Program-made: the position numbers and the translations under genes | Part shown: piece after piece, positions 8,191 through 17,529 of the stretch | How the letters are laid out: each line of letters starts with the position of its first letter | Position numbering within the stretch: position 1 is the first letter of the stretch | Notes under the pieces: generated by a model | The model's database searches: none | What the model saw: the letters and a program-made list of their open reading frames with translations, nothing else | What the model was told of the DNA's origin: nothing | Source of the DNA: Acidovorax sp. NO-1 | GTDB lineage: Bacteria > Pseudomonadota > Gammaproteobacteria > Burkholderiales > Burkholderiaceae_C | Direction of reading: 5' to 3' | DNA length: 64,000 nt | NCBI RefSeq assembly: GCF_000238595.1 | Contig: NZ_AGTS01000077.1 | Span: 62,001 to 126,000 of the forward strand

Positions 8191-9745
8191 GAGCGCCCGC
8201 CATGGCCAGGCCGATGGCTTCGCGTGTCCAGTCTTCGGCGCGTCGCGCCTCGCTCAGTTGTCCGTCGTGCATGACGGCCACACGGTCCCCCAGGGCCAGC
8301 ACTTCGTCGAGGTCGTCCGAAATCAGCAGCACCGCCGCACCGGCATCGCGCGCTGCAATGAGCTGCTGCTGCACAAACATCACTGCACCAATGTCCAGCC
8401 CCCAGGTCGGCTGGTGTGCCACGATGAGTTGGGGTGCGGGCGCTGTGTTGCCTGCATCGTCCTGCGGCGGCAACAGCGCCCGGCCCAGAATGAGCTTTTG
8501 CATGTTGCCGCCCGACAGCGACCGCGCGGGCGTATCCGGCCCGCCGCCGCGCACATCAAAGGTCTCGGCCACGCTCTGCGCATGCTGGCGCGCGGCGCGG
8601 CGTTTGACCCAGAAGGCGCGCAACCACGGGTGCGCAAACCAGGGGCCGCGCAGGCGTTCGGACACGGCGTTCTCCCACACCGGCAAGTCGCCCACCACGC
8701 CCACGGCGTGCCGGTCTTCGGGAATGCGGGCCACGCCCTGGCTCACCAGCCACGCGGGCCGGGCTTGCAGGGGGGCGCCACGCAGCGTGACCTGGCCGGC
8801 GGCGGCTGCACGCACGCCACACAACACATCGGCCAGCGCCACCTGGCCATTGCCGCTGACGCCTGCAATGGCCACGATCTCGCCTGCGCGCAGGGTGAGG
8901 GATACATCGTTCAGCCGGTCGCGCCCGGTGGGGGCGGTGCTGACGTTGCTCAGGGTGCAGATGGGCTCGCCCACGTTCTGCGCGGGGCGGCGTTCGGCCG
9001 CTTCGATCGCATGGCCCACCATCCACTGCGCCAATTGCCCTTGGGTCGTGCCCTGCGCTGGCGCCTCGGCCACCAGCTTGCCCTGGCGCAGCACGGCCAC
9101 CCGGTGCGATACACGCAGTACCTCGCCCAGCTTGTGGCTGATAAAGATGATGGACAGGCCCTGCGCCACCATCTGTGCCAGGGTGTCGAACAGTGCCTCG
9201 CTCTCCTGCGGGGTGAGCACGGCAGTGGGTTCATCCAGGATCAGAATGTGGGCGCCCCGGTAGAGCGCTTTCAAAATTTCCACCCGCTGGCGCTCGCCCA
9301 CCGAGAGACTGCCGACCTTCGCATCGGGGCTCACTGGCAGGCCAAACTGCTGCGACACGGCCAGCAGCTTGGCGCGTGCCTCGCTGCGGCGCGAAAAGGG
9401 CTGCCACAGCGGCTCGCTGCCCAGGAGCACGTTGTCCAGCACCGTGAGGTTGTCGGCCAGCGTGAAGTGCTGGTGCACCATACCAATGCCCGCAGCCAGC
9501 GCCGCACGCGGCTGGCCGGGGGGCAGGGGCCGGCCGAAGACTTCGATGCTGCCTTCGTCGGCCACGTAGTGCCCGAAGAGGATGGACATCAGCGTGGACT
9601 TGCCCGCGCCGTTTTCGCCCAGCAGGGCCAGCACTTCGCCGCGTGCGAGCGTCAGGCTGATGCTGTCGTTGGCAACGAGCTTTCCGAAGCGTTTGGTGAT
9701 GCCCGACAGACGCAGAACGGGTGTGTCGTTCGCGCTCGCCGCCAT
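8129..9745 (-). CDS. Nucleoside ABC transporter ATP-binding protein (two ATPase domains)
   Basis: Energises the importer. 538 aa with two ABC domains in tandem. The first has Walker A GENGAGKST (about 42-50), Q-loop VHQHFTL, signature LSVGERQRVEI and Walker B ILILDEPTAVLTP. The second is degenerate, as usual for this family: GVSGNGQ replaces Walker A, but the signature LSGGNMQKL is kept. The start ATG at 9745 overlaps the stop of the binding-protein gene (TGATG), with GTG at 9748 as alternative. The last 17 or so residues (from about VRAEPVEA) are encoded by inverted repeat C, so the natural C-terminus has been replaced or lengthened by repeat DNA. Confidence 0.92.
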   Translation of the reverse strand: MAASANDTPVLRLSGITKRFGKLVANDSISLTLARGEVLALLGENGAGKSTLMSILFGHYVADEGSIEVFGRPLPPGQPRAALAAGIGMVHQHFTLADNLTVLDNVLLGSEPLWQPFSRRSEARAKLLAVSQQFGLPVSPDAKVGSLSVGERQRVEILKALYRGAHILILDEPTAVLTPQESEALFDTLAQMVAQGLSIIFISHKLGEVLRVSHRVAVLRQGKLVAEAPAQGTTQGQLAQWMVGHAIEAAERRPAQNVGEPICTLSNVSTAPTGRDRLNDVSLTLRAGEIVAIAGVSGNGQVALADVLCGVRAAAAGQVTLRGAPLQARPAWLVSQGVARIPEDRHAVGVVGDLPVWENAVSERLRGPWFAHPWLRAFWVKRRAARQHAQSVAETFDVRGGGPDTPARSLSGGNMQKLILGRALLPPQDDAGNTAPAPQLIVAHQPTWGLDIGAVMFVQQQLIAARDAGAAVLLISDDLDEVLALGDRVAVMHDGQLSEARRAEDWTREAIGLAMAGAPPTVRAEPVEALRGASTGSA

Positions 9746-10755
9746 CACTTGGCGGTGGACTTGGGCTGGCTGTCGTCCACCTTCACGGTGAACTTGCCCG
9801 CCAGGATGTCCGCCTCTTTTGCCTTGACCTTGGCCACGATGTCAGCGGGCACCTTCTTCTCGAACGTGCCCAAGGGGGAAAGTTCAGAGCCCTTGTGCTT
9901 CATCATCGAATACGGGCCGTAATCCTCGGCGGTGAACTTGCCTTCCTTCACCAGCTTGAGCGCGCGGTCGATGCTGGGCTCCATGTGCCAGATGGCCGAG
10001 GCGACCACGGTGTCGGGATACTGTGGCTGGGTGTCGATCACGTTGCCGATGGCGAGCTTGCCTTTTTCCTTGGCGGCGTCGCTTACGCCAAAGCGCTCGG
10101 CGTAGAGCACATCGGCGCCCTTGTCGATCATGGCGAAGGTGGCTTCCTTGGCCTTGGGTGGATCAAACCAGCTGTTGATGAAGGTGACGGTGAACTCGAC
10201 CTTGGGGTTGGTTTCCTTGGCACCGGCCATGAAGGCGTGCATCAGGCGGTTGACCTCGGGGATGGGAAAGCCGCCCACCATGCCGATCTTGTTGGTCTTG
10301 GTCATGCCGCCGGCGATCATGCCGCTGAGGTACGCGGGCTCCTGGATGTAGTTGTCGAACACGCTGAAATTGGGCGCCTGCGGCTTGCCCGACGAGCCGA
10401 GCAGGAAGGAGGTCTTGGGAAAGTCCTTGGCCACCTTGCGGGCGGCGGCTTCCACCGCAAAGGCCTCGCCCACGATGAGCTGGTTGCCGCCGGTGGCGTA
10501 CTCGCGCATCACGCGCTCGTAGTCGGCGTTGCTCACGTTTTCGCTGGCCTTGTATTCGATCTCGCCACGCGATTCTGCGGCCTTGAGCGCCTTGTGGATG
10601 CGGCTGACCCATTGCTGCTCGAAAGGCACCGTGTAGATCGCCGCAACCTTGAGCTTGGACTGCGCGAAGGCCAGAGAGGGCGCCATCGCCATGGCGGCAG
10701 ATAGGGCCATGGAAGTGCAGAGCAGGCGTCCGGTGAAGATGCGGCGAGTGGTCAT
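9745..10755 (-). CDS. BMP family nucleoside-binding protein
   Basis: Periplasmic ligand-binding component of the nucleoside/purine importer, 336 aa. A signal peptide (MTTRRIFTGRLL, hydrophobic core, cleavage near SLAFA-QSK) precedes the BMP domain that starts with KVAAIYTVPFEQQWVSRIH. Family features are GSSGKPQAPNFSVFDNYIQEPAYLSGMIAGGMTK-like wording around residues 120-155 and GMVGGFPIPEVNRL. The chosen ATG has a good ribosome-binding site (GAAGGA, five to six bases upstream). It heads the operon binding protein-ATPase-permease-permease-secreted protein. The 297 bases between it and upp carry the upp terminator and presumably its promoter. Ligand (purine or pyrimidine nucleoside) cannot be decided from sequence. 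Confidence 0.92.
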   Translation of the reverse strand: MTTRRIFTGRLLCTSMALSAAMAMAPSLAFAQSKLKVAAIYTVPFEQQWVSRIHKALKAAESRGEIEYKASENVSNADYERVMREYATGGNQLIVGEAFAVEAAARKVAKDFPKTSFLLGSSGKPQAPNFSVFDNYIQEPAYLSGMIAGGMTKTNKIGMVGGFPIPEVNRLMHAFMAGAKETNPKVEFTVTFINSWFDPPKAKEATFAMIDKGADVLYAERFGVSDAAKEKGKLAIGNVIDTQPQYPDTVVASAIWHMEPSIDRALKLVKEGKFTAEDYGPYSMMKHKGSELSPLGTFEKKVPADIVAKVKAKEADILAGKFTVKVDDSQPKSTAK

Positions 10756-10987
10756 GGTGGGTCCTTCAGACAAGCGAACAAGGAGGTTGGGTGTGCTGCT
10801 ACCAAGCAAGGAGCGCGCCAGTCGGTGGCTGTGTAACTGCAAACCAGCGGCAAGTCTGCCAGAGGAAAGCCACCAGTTGGTAAAAAAATGGTGCATGCGT
10901 GCAGCGCATCCGGAAACCAGACCGGGGCACCCCACCACGGTAGGGCTCCCAATTGGCAGATGCGCATCGCAGCGAGACCCGGTGATG

Positions 10988-11026
10988 AAAAAAAGCCACC
11001 GCTGGGCGGCAAGCCCTGCGGTGGCT
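10988..11026 (-). terminator. Rho-independent terminator of upp
   Basis: Read on the minus strand, a 9-base stem AGCCACCGC / GCGGTGGCT (11018-11026 with 10994-11002), a 15-base loop and then a run of seven T. It lies 27 bases after the upp stop codon and separates upp from the importer operon. Confidence 0.88.
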
Positions 11027-11052
11027 GGTGCACGGGCGCTGCAGTTGTGCGC

Positions 11053-11685
11053 TTATTTGGTGCCAAAAATGCGGTCACCCGCATCGCCCAGGCCCGGCAG
11101 GATGTAGCCGTGGTCGTTCAGCTCGCGGTCGATGGCGGCGGTAAAGATCGGCACATCGGGGTGGGCCTTTTGCAGTGTGGCCACACCTTCGGGCGCGGCC
11201 AGCAGGCACACGAACTTGATGGAGCGGGGGTTGAGCTTCTTTAGGCGGTCCACACAGGCGGCGGCCGAGTTGCCGGTGGCCAGCATCGGGTCCACCACGA
11301 TGATGTCGCGCTCGTCCATCTCGGACGGCATCTTGAAGTAATACTCCACGGGCTGCAGCGTGGCGGGGTCGCGATACAGGCCGATGTGGCCCACGCGGGC
11401 GCCGGGCACCACGTTGAGCATGCCGTCCAGAAACCCGTTGCCTGCGCGCAGGATGGAGACCAGCACCAGCTTCTTGCCGTCGATGACCTTGCCGGTCATG
11501 GTTTCCAGCGGGGTTTCGATCTCGATGTCCTGCAGCGGCATGTCACGCGTCACTTCGTACGCCATCAGCGTGGACAGCTCGCCCAGCAGGCGGCGAAAGC
11601 TGTTGGTGCTGGCGTCTTTCTTGCGCATCAGCGTGAGCTTGTGCTGGACGAGGGGATGGGTGATGACGGTGACGTTGCTGTTCAT
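11053..11685 (-). CDS. upp: Uracil phosphoribosyltransferase
   Basis: Salvages uracil: uracil + PRPP gives UMP + pyrophosphate. 210 aa, the normal length. The PRPP-binding loop [11 protein letters not shown] (about 130-140), the conserved RDMPLQ/ETP region and the uracil-binding C-terminal stretch [16 protein letters not shown] are all intact. The start ATG at 11685 ([11 protein letters not shown]) matches the family, while upstream in-frame codons do not. It follows the dehydratase gene by 40 bases and ends in its own terminator. Together with cytosine deaminase and the nucleoside importer it makes a short pyrimidine salvage route. Confidence 0.96.
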   Translation of the reverse strand: MNSNVTVITHPLVQHKLTLMRKKDASTNSFRRLLGELSTLMAYEVTRDMPLQDIEIETPLETMTGKVIDGKKLVLVSILRAGNGFLDGMLNVVPGARVGHIGLYRDPATLQPVEYYFKMPSEMDERDIIVVDPMLATGNSAAACVDRLKKLNPRSIKFVCLLAAPEGVATLQKAHPDVPIFTAAIDRELNDHGYILPGLGDAGDRIFGTK

Positions 11686-11725
11686 GGCCTGGCCTGTGTT
11701 TTTTTGGGGGGAGAAGCGGGCAAGT

Positions 11726-12700
11726 CTAATCTGCAAGAAACCGCGCGTAGCGCGACAGATCCACGTTGCCGCCACTGATCAGGATGCCCACCCGCTTGCC
11801 GCGCACGTCCACACTGCCATGCTGGGCACCGGCAAAGGCCAGGGCGCCTGTGGGCTCAACCACGAGTTTCATGCGTTCGGCAAAAAACCGCAGTGCCTCG
11901 ACCAGTTGCGCATCGGTGGCGGTCACCATGTCGTCGGCCAGGCGCTGGATGATGGGGAAGGTGATTTGCCCCAGCGCCTGGGTTTGTGCGCCATCGGCAA
12001 TGGTGTGGGGTGTGGGGATCTGCACGATGTGGCCGGCGCGCACCGACTGCTGGCCATCGTTGCCGGCTTCGGGCTCCACGCCCACCACGCGGCAATGCGG
12101 TGCCAGTGCCTCGGCAGCCAGCAGGCTGCCCGCCAGCAGGCCGCCGCCGCCCACGCAGACAAAGAGGTAATCCAGGTCCGGCACATCTTCCAGCAGTTCC
12201 TTGGCGGCCGTGCCCTGGCCCGCGATGACATGGGGGTGGTCAAACGGGGGCACCAGGGTCATGCCACGCTCCAGCGCCAGCTGGCGGCTGATGCCCTCGC
12301 GGTCTTCGGTGTAGCGGTTGTAGGTGACGACCTGGGCTCCGTATTGCCGTGTGGCCGCCATCTTGGAGGCGGGCGCGTCTGCGGGCATGACGATGACGGC
12401 GGGCATGTCCAGCATCCGGGCCGACAGCGCGATGGCCTGCGCGTGGTTGCCGGCCGAAAAGGCCAGCACGCCGCGCTCGCGCTGCTCATCGGTAAACTGG
12501 GCCAGGGTGTTGAAGGCGCCCCGGAACTTGAAGGCGCCGGTGCGCTGCAGGTTCTCGCATTTGAAGAACAGTTGAGCACCCAGTAGGTCGTCGGCGGTGG
12601 TGGAGCGCAGCACCGGCGTGTGGTGCGCCATGCCCTTGAGCCGGTGCGCGGCGGCGGCCACGTCGTCGTAGGTGGGCGGGGTGAGGCTGGGCAAGGTCAT
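11726..12700 (-). CDS. Threonine/serine dehydratase (PLP-dependent)
   Basis: Fold-type II PLP enzyme, 324 aa, without the C-terminal ACT regulatory domain, so of the short catabolic TdcB/serine-racemase type rather than biosynthetic IlvA. PLP lysine is Lys58 in GAFKFRGA. The substrate loop SAGNHAQA and the phosphate-binding VGGGGLLAG are present. The likely reaction is threonine to 2-oxobutanoate or serine to pyruvate; threo-3-hydroxyaspartate ammonia-lyase is a close alternative. If it acts on threonine, 2-oxobutanoate would give propionyl-CoA, which feeds the methylmalonyl pathway encoded at 40-48 kb. That link is inference. Confidence 0.88.
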   Translation of the reverse strand: MTLPSLTPPTYDDVAAAAHRLKGMAHHTPVLRSTTADDLLGAQLFFKCENLQRTGAFKFRGAFNTLAQFTDEQRERGVLAFSAGNHAQAIALSARMLDMPAVIVMPADAPASKMAATRQYGAQVVTYNRYTEDREGISRQLALERGMTLVPPFDHPHVIAGQGTAAKELLEDVPDLDYLFVCVGGGGLLAGSLLAAEALAPHCRVVGVEPEAGNDGQQSVRAGHIVQIPTPHTIADGAQTQALGQITFPIIQRLADDMVTATDAQLVEALRFFAERMKLVVEPTGALAFAGAQHGSVDVRGKRVGILISGGNVDLSRYARFLAD

Positions 12701-12784
12701 GGCGGCATCCCTGGTGGCGGGGCAAACGCTTGCCCCTTCAGCCCTCGGATGATAGCGGGTTGCCGCGTGGTTTCAATCCAAAAT

Positions 12785-12831
12785 GGCCTTATGCGCTTGT
12801 GTGGCAAGCGCGAGCAGCTATAGATTTTGAT
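12785..12831 (-). repeat. Dispersed repeat family B
   Basis: A copy in reverse orientation: GGCC, then stem GCGCTT / AAGCGC around a short loop, then GAGCAGCTAT. It lies between the dehydratase start and the crotonase stop. Confidence 0.7.
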
Positions 12832-12844
12832 GGTTGATGGCGGG

Positions 12845-13693
12845 TCAGCCCAGCTCGCTGAACCGTTGCAGCGGCGTCAGTGCCGGGAAGTCGCCCGCGC
12901 GCTTTTGCTTCATCGCCGTGACCGACTCGCGCACATGCTGGTTGCTCCAGATGGCGCCTTGCAGCCAGCCCATCTGGCGCAGGCTGTCTTCCACCGAATG
13001 GTCGCGCGCGTAGTTCACGGCCTGCTTGGTGCCCCAGATGGCCACAGGCGGCTTGCCGGCGATCTCTTGCGCACACTGCAGCGCGGCGGCCAGCATGGCC
13101 TCTTGTGTGTCGAACACCTCGTTGACCAGGCCGTAGCCAAGTGCTCTGGCTGCGCCCAGGCGGCGGCCGGTGTAGGCCAGCTCTTTCACCACGCCCAGCG
13201 GGATGAGCTTGGGCAGGCGCTGCAGGGTACCCACGTCGGCCACCATGCCAATGTTGATCTCCTGGATGCAAAAGAACGCGTCGGCCGTGGCGTACCGGAT
13301 GCAGCCTGCCGTGACCATGTCCACCGCGCCGCCAATGCAGCCGCCCTGGATGGCCATGATCACGGGGATGCGCAGGTTGTCGATGCGGGTGAAGGTGGCC
13401 TGCATGTCGGTGAGCAGGTCGAAGATGGCGGCGCGGCCTTCGGGGCTCTGGTCGTCCATGGTGATGGCGCCGCCAAAGGTCTCGAGCGCCATGCCAGCAC
13501 TGAAGTGCTTGCCCGTGCTGCTGATGACCAGCGCCCGCGCCTCGCCCCCTTGGTGCAGCCGGGCAAGCACCGCGTCCAGCTCGCGCCAGAACGTGGGGTG
13601 CATGGTGTTCATGGCCTCGGGTTTGTTCAGAACCAGATGGGCTACGTGGTCAGTGATGCTGAGGGAAAAGCAGGTGAGGGCAGGGGTATTCAT
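12845..13693 (-). CDS. Delta3,5-Delta2,4-dienoyl-CoA isomerase-like crotonase
   Basis: 282 aa crotonase-fold protein. Oxyanion-hole segments are HFSAGMALE (about 63-71) and the GGCIGGAVDM stretch (about 117-126). Three acidic residues correspond to the catalytic residues of rat dienoyl-CoA isomerase (Asp176, Glu196, Asp204) at a constant offset of 51: Asp125, Glu145 and Asp153. The stretch MVADVGTLQRLPK (150-162) and the later YARDHSVEDSL are also typical of that enzyme rather than of ordinary enoyl-CoA hydratase. The role would be beta-oxidation of odd-position unsaturated fatty acids. The start is ATG at 13693; upstream frame extension runs into repeat B. It is commonly annotated simply as enoyl-CoA hydratase. 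Confidence 0.85.
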   Translation of the reverse strand: MNTPALTCFSLSITDHVAHLVLNKPEAMNTMHPTFWRELDAVLARLHQGGEARALVISSTGKHFSAGMALETFGGAITMDDQSPEGRAAIFDLLTDMQATFTRIDNLRIPVIMAIQGGCIGGAVDMVTAGCIRYATADAFFCIQEINIGMVADVGTLQRLPKLIPLGVVKELAYTGRRLGAARALGYGLVNEVFDTQEAMLAAALQCAQEIAGKPPVAIWGTKQAVNYARDHSVEDSLRQMGWLQGAIWSNQHVRESVTAMKQKRAGDFPALTPLQRFSELG

Positions 13694-13757
13694 GGGGTGC
13701 CACTGTAGACCTGCTGGCGCGCGCCGTGTCGTCGCCTGGGCGACTTTGGGTGTTTTT

Positions 13758-13797
13758 GGCCTCTGGCGCTTATCCATAAAGCGCCAGCAGCTATCAA
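13758..13797 (-). repeat. Dispersed repeat family B
   Basis: Reverse-orientation copy: GGCCTCTGGCGCTT, loop, AAGCGCCAGCAGCTATC. It lies between the crotonase start and the stop of the Gly-rich protein gene. Confidence 0.85.
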
Positions 13798-13842
13798 TTC
13801 AGGAGTTCAAGGCTGCGCTGATGCCGCCTTTGTCGGCGCAAC

Positions 13843-14631
13843 TCAGTCCCCACCGCCGCCGCAACCGCCGCCATCTCCGCCCCCGTCGGAGCTGTCGGCC
13901 CCGCCGAAATCCCCTGAACTGCCGCTGTGGCTTCCGTCCGAAAAGCTGGTGCCGCAGTAGGTGCCGCCACCAGTGCCCCCCGCATCGCTTTTCTGGCCGA
14001 TGTCGGAGCAGTCCGGCACATACGTGAAGCCGTTGGGGATGGCGAATTTGGCATCGAGCGCAAACAGGAGCGGCAGGCGGCTGGGTGCCTTCGGGTCGAT
14101 CGACTCCTCCTTGCACGCCCAGTACCAGGCGCGGCGCAGCCCATCGTTGTGGCGGGCCTTCGGGCCCAGCGCCTCGGCGGGCGTGTGGTGCAGGAAGAAG
14201 CCCAGCGCGTCGCGGCACCAGTGTTTGTAGGCCTGGGTGTGCAGGATGAACTCGTGCCACAGCGCATCCACCGCGCGGGACGGCATGGCCACAAACTGCC
14301 TGTTGCTGTGCACGCAGGCAAGGAAGAACTGGCGCAGCCCGCGTTCGACGAGTTCGCAGTCGCGCGGGCTCAGGTGGGGGTAGGTCTCGCGCAACTTGCG
14401 CTGCAGAAAGCGGGGCAGGGGGGCTTCACGGATGTGGCGCCGGTGCATTGATTGCGCCCACTGGAGAACGAGTACGGAGAGCACTACCGTGCAGAACAGG
14501 TAAAAAAGCCAGATCCCGTGGAACCGCCAGACGGCTGCGAATATTCCGACGAAGGCCAGTGCCCAAGCCCCGACGGCGATCAGCCTGATGTTGTCCCCCA
14601 CGCGCATCAGCAGGTATTCGAATCGTGTCAT
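13843..14631 (-). CDS. Membrane protein with DUF1399-like core and Gly/Ser/Asp-rich tail
   Basis: 262 aa. Two hydrophobic segments (about 17-35 and 40-58) anchor the N-terminus. The middle (about 75-190) contains the VDALWHEFILHT...YKHWCRDALGFFLHH region with repeated His and Trp, as in glycine-rich-domain (DUF1399-like) proteins. The last 45 residues are low complexity (Gly, Ser, Asp, with Cys near the end, GGGCGGGGD). Function is unknown; the conserved His residues could bind metal, but that is a guess. A strong ribosome-binding site (AAGGAGGA) precedes the ATG, so it is probably well translated. It is monocistronic, with 315 non-coding bases upstream. Confidence 0.75.
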   Translation of the reverse strand: MTRFEYLLMRVGDNIRLIAVGAWALAFVGIFAAVWRFHGIWLFYLFCTVVLSVLVLQWAQSMHRRHIREAPLPRFLQRKLRETYPHLSPRDCELVERGLRQFFLACVHSNRQFVAMPSRAVDALWHEFILHTQAYKHWCRDALGFFLHHTPAEALGPKARHNDGLRRAWYWACKEESIDPKAPSRLPLLFALDAKFAIPNGFTYVPDCSDIGQKSDAGGTGGGTYCGTSFSDGSHSGSSGDFGGADSSDGGGDGGGCGGGGD

Positions 14632-14946
14632 CGCTCCTCCTTCTTGTTGTTATGTCTGGCGATTTCACGACCGTTGTATGACTGTTGGATGACACTTTTT
14701 GATGTGTCGTCGAATTGTCACGCGCGCACCCGCCAGCCCGGCACGGGCGGGCTGGAAGCGTGGTGGGGGAGAAATGATGAGCGGCGGGGGGAATCGCTCG
14801 ACGCGGGGCGCGCGCTTTTGGTTGGCGCGCGCGAAGGGGGTGGAGGGTGCGGCGCCACACCCAAGGCTTGTGGATGACCCGCAAACGCCGTGCGGCCCGT
14901 CCTGATCCGCGTTGCCGGAGACACGCGAGGGTGATGCAGGTGGTCC
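14632..14946. other. Non-coding stretch between two minus-strand genes
   Basis: 315 bases. The part next to 14631 is relatively AT-rich and holds the AAGGAGGA ribosome-binding site and presumably the promoter of the Gly-rich protein gene. Near 14731-14757 there is a small inverted repeat (CCAGCCC / GGGCTGG). The rest is GC-rich with no convincing gene, repeat family member or terminator with a T run. Confidence 0.5.
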
Positions 14947-16476
14947 TTAACGGCGCTTGCTGCCGCCAAAGATGCTGCCCAGCACACCGCGCAGGATTTC
15001 ACGCCCCAGGGTGGTGCCCATGGTGCGCACGGCGGATTTGGCCATGGTCTGGGCCAGACCATCCCGCTTTCCGCCCCGCGGGCCGGTGCTGCCAAACAGC
15101 ACATCGTTCAGCCCGCCCATCAGGCCGCCGCCGTCGCCATCGGCCGCCGCCCCCGTGGGGCCCGCCTTGCCGTTGTCCGCGGCCTGCGTGGCGGCGTCCT
15201 GGGCGCGGCCCTTGAGTTTTTCATAGGCGGACTCGCGGTCCACCATCTTTTCGTACACACCCGCCACCAGCGAACTGGCCATGAGCGCCTGGCGCTGCTG
15301 CGGCGTGATGGGGCCGAGCTGGCTGCCCGGGGGCAACACGAACACACGCTCGGTCACGCTGGGGCGACCCTTGGCGTCCAGAAAACTCACCAGCGCCTCG
15401 CCCACGGCCAGTTCGGTGATGGCGGTCTCGATGTCCAGCCCAGGCTTTTGCCGCATGGTGGTGGCCGTGGCTTTGACGGCCTTCTGGTCGCGGGGGGTGA
15501 AGGCGCGCAGCGCGTGCTGCACGCGGTTGCCCAGCTGGGCCAGCACGCTGTCGGGGATGTCCAGCGGGTTCTGCGTGACGAAGTACACCCCCACGCCTTT
15601 GGAGCGCACCAGGCGCACCACCAGCTCGATGCGCTCGATGAGCACCTTGGGCGCCTCGTTGAACAGCAGGTGCGCCTCATCAAAGAAGAACACCAGCTTG
15701 GGCTTTTCGGGGTCGCCGATCTCGGGCAGCGTCTCGAACAACTCGGACAGCATCCACAACAGAAAGGTGGCGTACAGCCGTGGCGAGTTCATGAGCCTGT
15801 CGGCCGCCAGGATGTTGACCACACCATGCCCGTTGGTGTCGGTCTGCATGAAGTCCTGGATGTCGAGCATGGGCTCGCCAAAGAACTTGTCGCCGCCCTG
15901 CTGCTCGATCTGCAGCAGGCCGCGCTGGATGGCGCCCACGCTGGCGGCACTGACGTTGCCGTATTCGGTGGTGAACTCCTTGGCGTTGTCACCCACGTAC
16001 TGCAGCATGGCACGCAGGTCTTTCAGGTCCAGCAGCAGCAGGCCGTTGTCGTCGGCAATCTTGAACACCAGGTTGAGCACGCCCAGCTGCGTCTCGTTCA
16101 GGTTGAGCATGCGGCCCAGCAGCAGCGGGCCCATGTCGGAAATGGTGGCGCGCACCGGGTGGCCCTGCTCTCCAAACACGTCCCACAACGTGGTGGGGCA
16201 GGCCAGCGGGGTGGGGAGGGGCAGCCCACGGTCCTTGAGCACCGCCGCCAGCTTGTCGCCGATCTTGCCGGGCTGGCTGGCACCTGTGAGGTCGCCTTTC
16301 ACGTCCGCCATGAACACCGGCACGCCGATGCGCGAGAAGTTCTCGGCCAGGGTCTGCAAGGTCACGGTCTTGCCCGTGCCGGTGGCGCCGGTGACAAGCC
16401 CGTGGCGGTTGGCCAGGCCAGGGAGCAGGTGGCATTCAATGGTGTCGTGCTTGGCAATCAGCAGGGGTTCGGCCAT
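14947..16476 (-). CDS. DUF853 family ATPase (YjgR/HerA-like)
   Basis: 509 aa P-loop ATPase related to HerA/FtsK-type DNA translocases. Walker A is GATGTGKT (about 29-36) and Walker [13 protein letters not shown] (about 237-248); an arginine-finger-like [20 protein letters not shown] segment follows. The C-terminus (from about 420) is low in complexity, Ala/Asp/Gly-rich, and ends [10 protein letters not shown]. Cellular role is not established for the family. The start ATG at 16476 gives [12 protein letters not shown], which matches the family start. It is divergent from yebC, with only 80 bases between the two starts. Confidence 0.9.
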   Translation of the reverse strand: MAEPLLIAKHDTIECHLLPGLANRHGLVTGATGTGKTVTLQTLAENFSRIGVPVFMADVKGDLTGASQPGKIGDKLAAVLKDRGLPLPTPLACPTTLWDVFGEQGHPVRATISDMGPLLLGRMLNLNETQLGVLNLVFKIADDNGLLLLDLKDLRAMLQYVGDNAKEFTTEYGNVSAASVGAIQRGLLQIEQQGGDKFFGEPMLDIQDFMQTDTNGHGVVNILAADRLMNSPRLYATFLLWMLSELFETLPEIGDPEKPKLVFFFDEAHLLFNEAPKVLIERIELVVRLVRSKGVGVYFVTQNPLDIPDSVLAQLGNRVQHALRAFTPRDQKAVKATATTMRQKPGLDIETAITELAVGEALVSFLDAKGRPSVTERVFVLPPGSQLGPITPQQRQALMASSLVAGVYEKMVDRESAYEKLKGRAQDAATQAADNGKAGPTGAAADGDGGGLMGGLNDVLFGSTGPRGGKRDGLAQTMAKSAVRTMGTTLGREILRGVLGSIFGGSKRR

Positions 16477-16556
16477 TTCGGGTTTCCTCGGAGATCGGTG
16501 GCGGGCAAAAAGTAAAATCGCGCCCACTAGATTAAATCAATACAAAAGGACTTCCC

Positions 16557-17276
16557 GTGGCAGGACACAGCAAATGGGCGAATATCCAGCACCGCAAAGG
16601 GCGCCAGGATGAAAAACGCGGCAAGATCTGGACCCGCATCATTCGTGAAATCACTGTGGCTGCCCGCTCGGGCGGCGGCGACCTGTCGGCCAACCCCCGC
16701 CTGCGCCTTGCGGTGGACAAGGCCAAAGCGGCCAACATGCCCGCCGACCGCATCAAATACAACATCGACAAGGCCACGGGCAACGCCGAAGGCCTGACCT
16801 ACGAAGAAATTCGCTACGAGGGCTATGGCATCGGTGGCGCGGCCATCATGATCGACACCATGACCGACAACCGGGTGCGCACCGTGGCTGAAGTGCGCCA
16901 CGCATTCAGCAAGCACGGTGGCAACATGGGCACCGAGGGCTCGGTGGTGTTCCAGTTCAAGCACTGTGGCCAATTGATTTTTGCACCCGGCACCAGCGAA
17001 GACAAGGTGATGGAGGTGGCGCTGGAGGCGGGCGCCGAAGACGTGGTGACCGACGAAGACGGTGCGGTGGAGGTGTTGACCGCCCCGGCCGACTTTGAAG
17101 CCGTGAAGAACGCGCTGGAGGCCGCTGGCCTGACGGCCGAGGTGGCGGGCGTGACCATGCGGCCCGAGAACACCATCGAGCTGACCGGCGACGACGCCGC
17201 CAGGATGCAAAAGCTGCTGGATGTGCTGGAAGACCTCGACGATACGCAAGAGGTCTATCACAACGCTGCATTGTGA
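16557..17276 (+). CDS. yebC: YebC/PmpR family regulator
   Basis: 239 aa, full length. It begins with the signature [20 protein letters not shown] and continues with the family motif [15 protein letters not shown] and [17 protein letters not shown]. Members act as transcriptional regulators, and recent work on the family links them to relief of ribosome stalling at proline-rich stretches. GTG start preceded by AAAGGA. Repeat A directly follows the stop codon. Confidence 0.95.
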   Translation: MAGHSKWANIQHRKGRQDEKRGKIWTRIIREITVAARSGGGDLSANPRLRLAVDKAKAANMPADRIKYNIDKATGNAEGLTYEEIRYEGYGIGGAAIMIDTMTDNRVRTVAEVRHAFSKHGGNMGTEGSVVFQFKHCGQLIFAPGTSEDKVMEVALEAGAEDVVTDEDGAVEVLTAPADFEAVKNALEAAGLTAEVAGVTMRPENTIELTGDDAARMQKLLDVLEDLDDTQEVYHNAAL

Positions 17277-17462
17277 AGCTCCCCCTGAGGCGCTTCGCGC
17301 CTTCCCCCTCCGTCGCTGTGCTGCGCTTGCGGGAGGGGGACGCCACCAGCGCACGGAGCGTTAGCGACACGGAAGTGTCTTGGCGGCCCTTGCGCGGTGG
17401 CACTGGTCTGGGTCGCGCCAGTTTTGTCGGTTGTGGGTGTAGCACCCAGCGCGATGGGTTGC
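17277..17462 (+). repeat. Dispersed repeat family A, copy 2
   Basis: The longest copy, starting at the yebC stop. It shares CCCCCTGAGGCG, GCGCCTTCCCCC, GGGGGACG, GGCCCTTGCGCGG, CGCGCCAGTTTT and GCACCCAGCGCGATGG with copies 1 and 3, and carries an extra insert of about 25 bases (around 17350-17380). Confidence 0.85.
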
Positions 17463-17480
17463 TGAGATAGTTTTTTACGA

Positions 17481-17518
17481 ACCCCTGTGCTTTGGCTTTG
17501 TGCCAGGCAGGGGTTCAC
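17481..17518 (+). promoter_or_regulatory. Leader hairpin upstream of purD
   Basis: Perfect 9-base inverted repeat GAACCCCTG (17481-17489) / CAGGGGTTC (17510-17518) with a 20-base loop that itself can pair (GGC / GCC). It ends just before the AAAGG ribosome-binding site of purD and 11 bases before its ATG. No T run follows, so it is not a simple terminator; a translational or attenuation role is possible but unproven. Confidence 0.5.
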
Positions 17519-17529
17519 CAAAGGTTCCT

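Noticed and set aside
10756-10987. Possible purine riboswitch before the nucleoside-binding protein
   Set aside because: No three-way junction or conserved core recognised; only ordinary leader sequence, a ribosome-binding site and the upstream upp terminator.
17277-17470. Small plus-strand frame of 65 codons after yebC
   Set aside because: It is entirely inside repeat A and Arg/Pro-rich, with no start signal.
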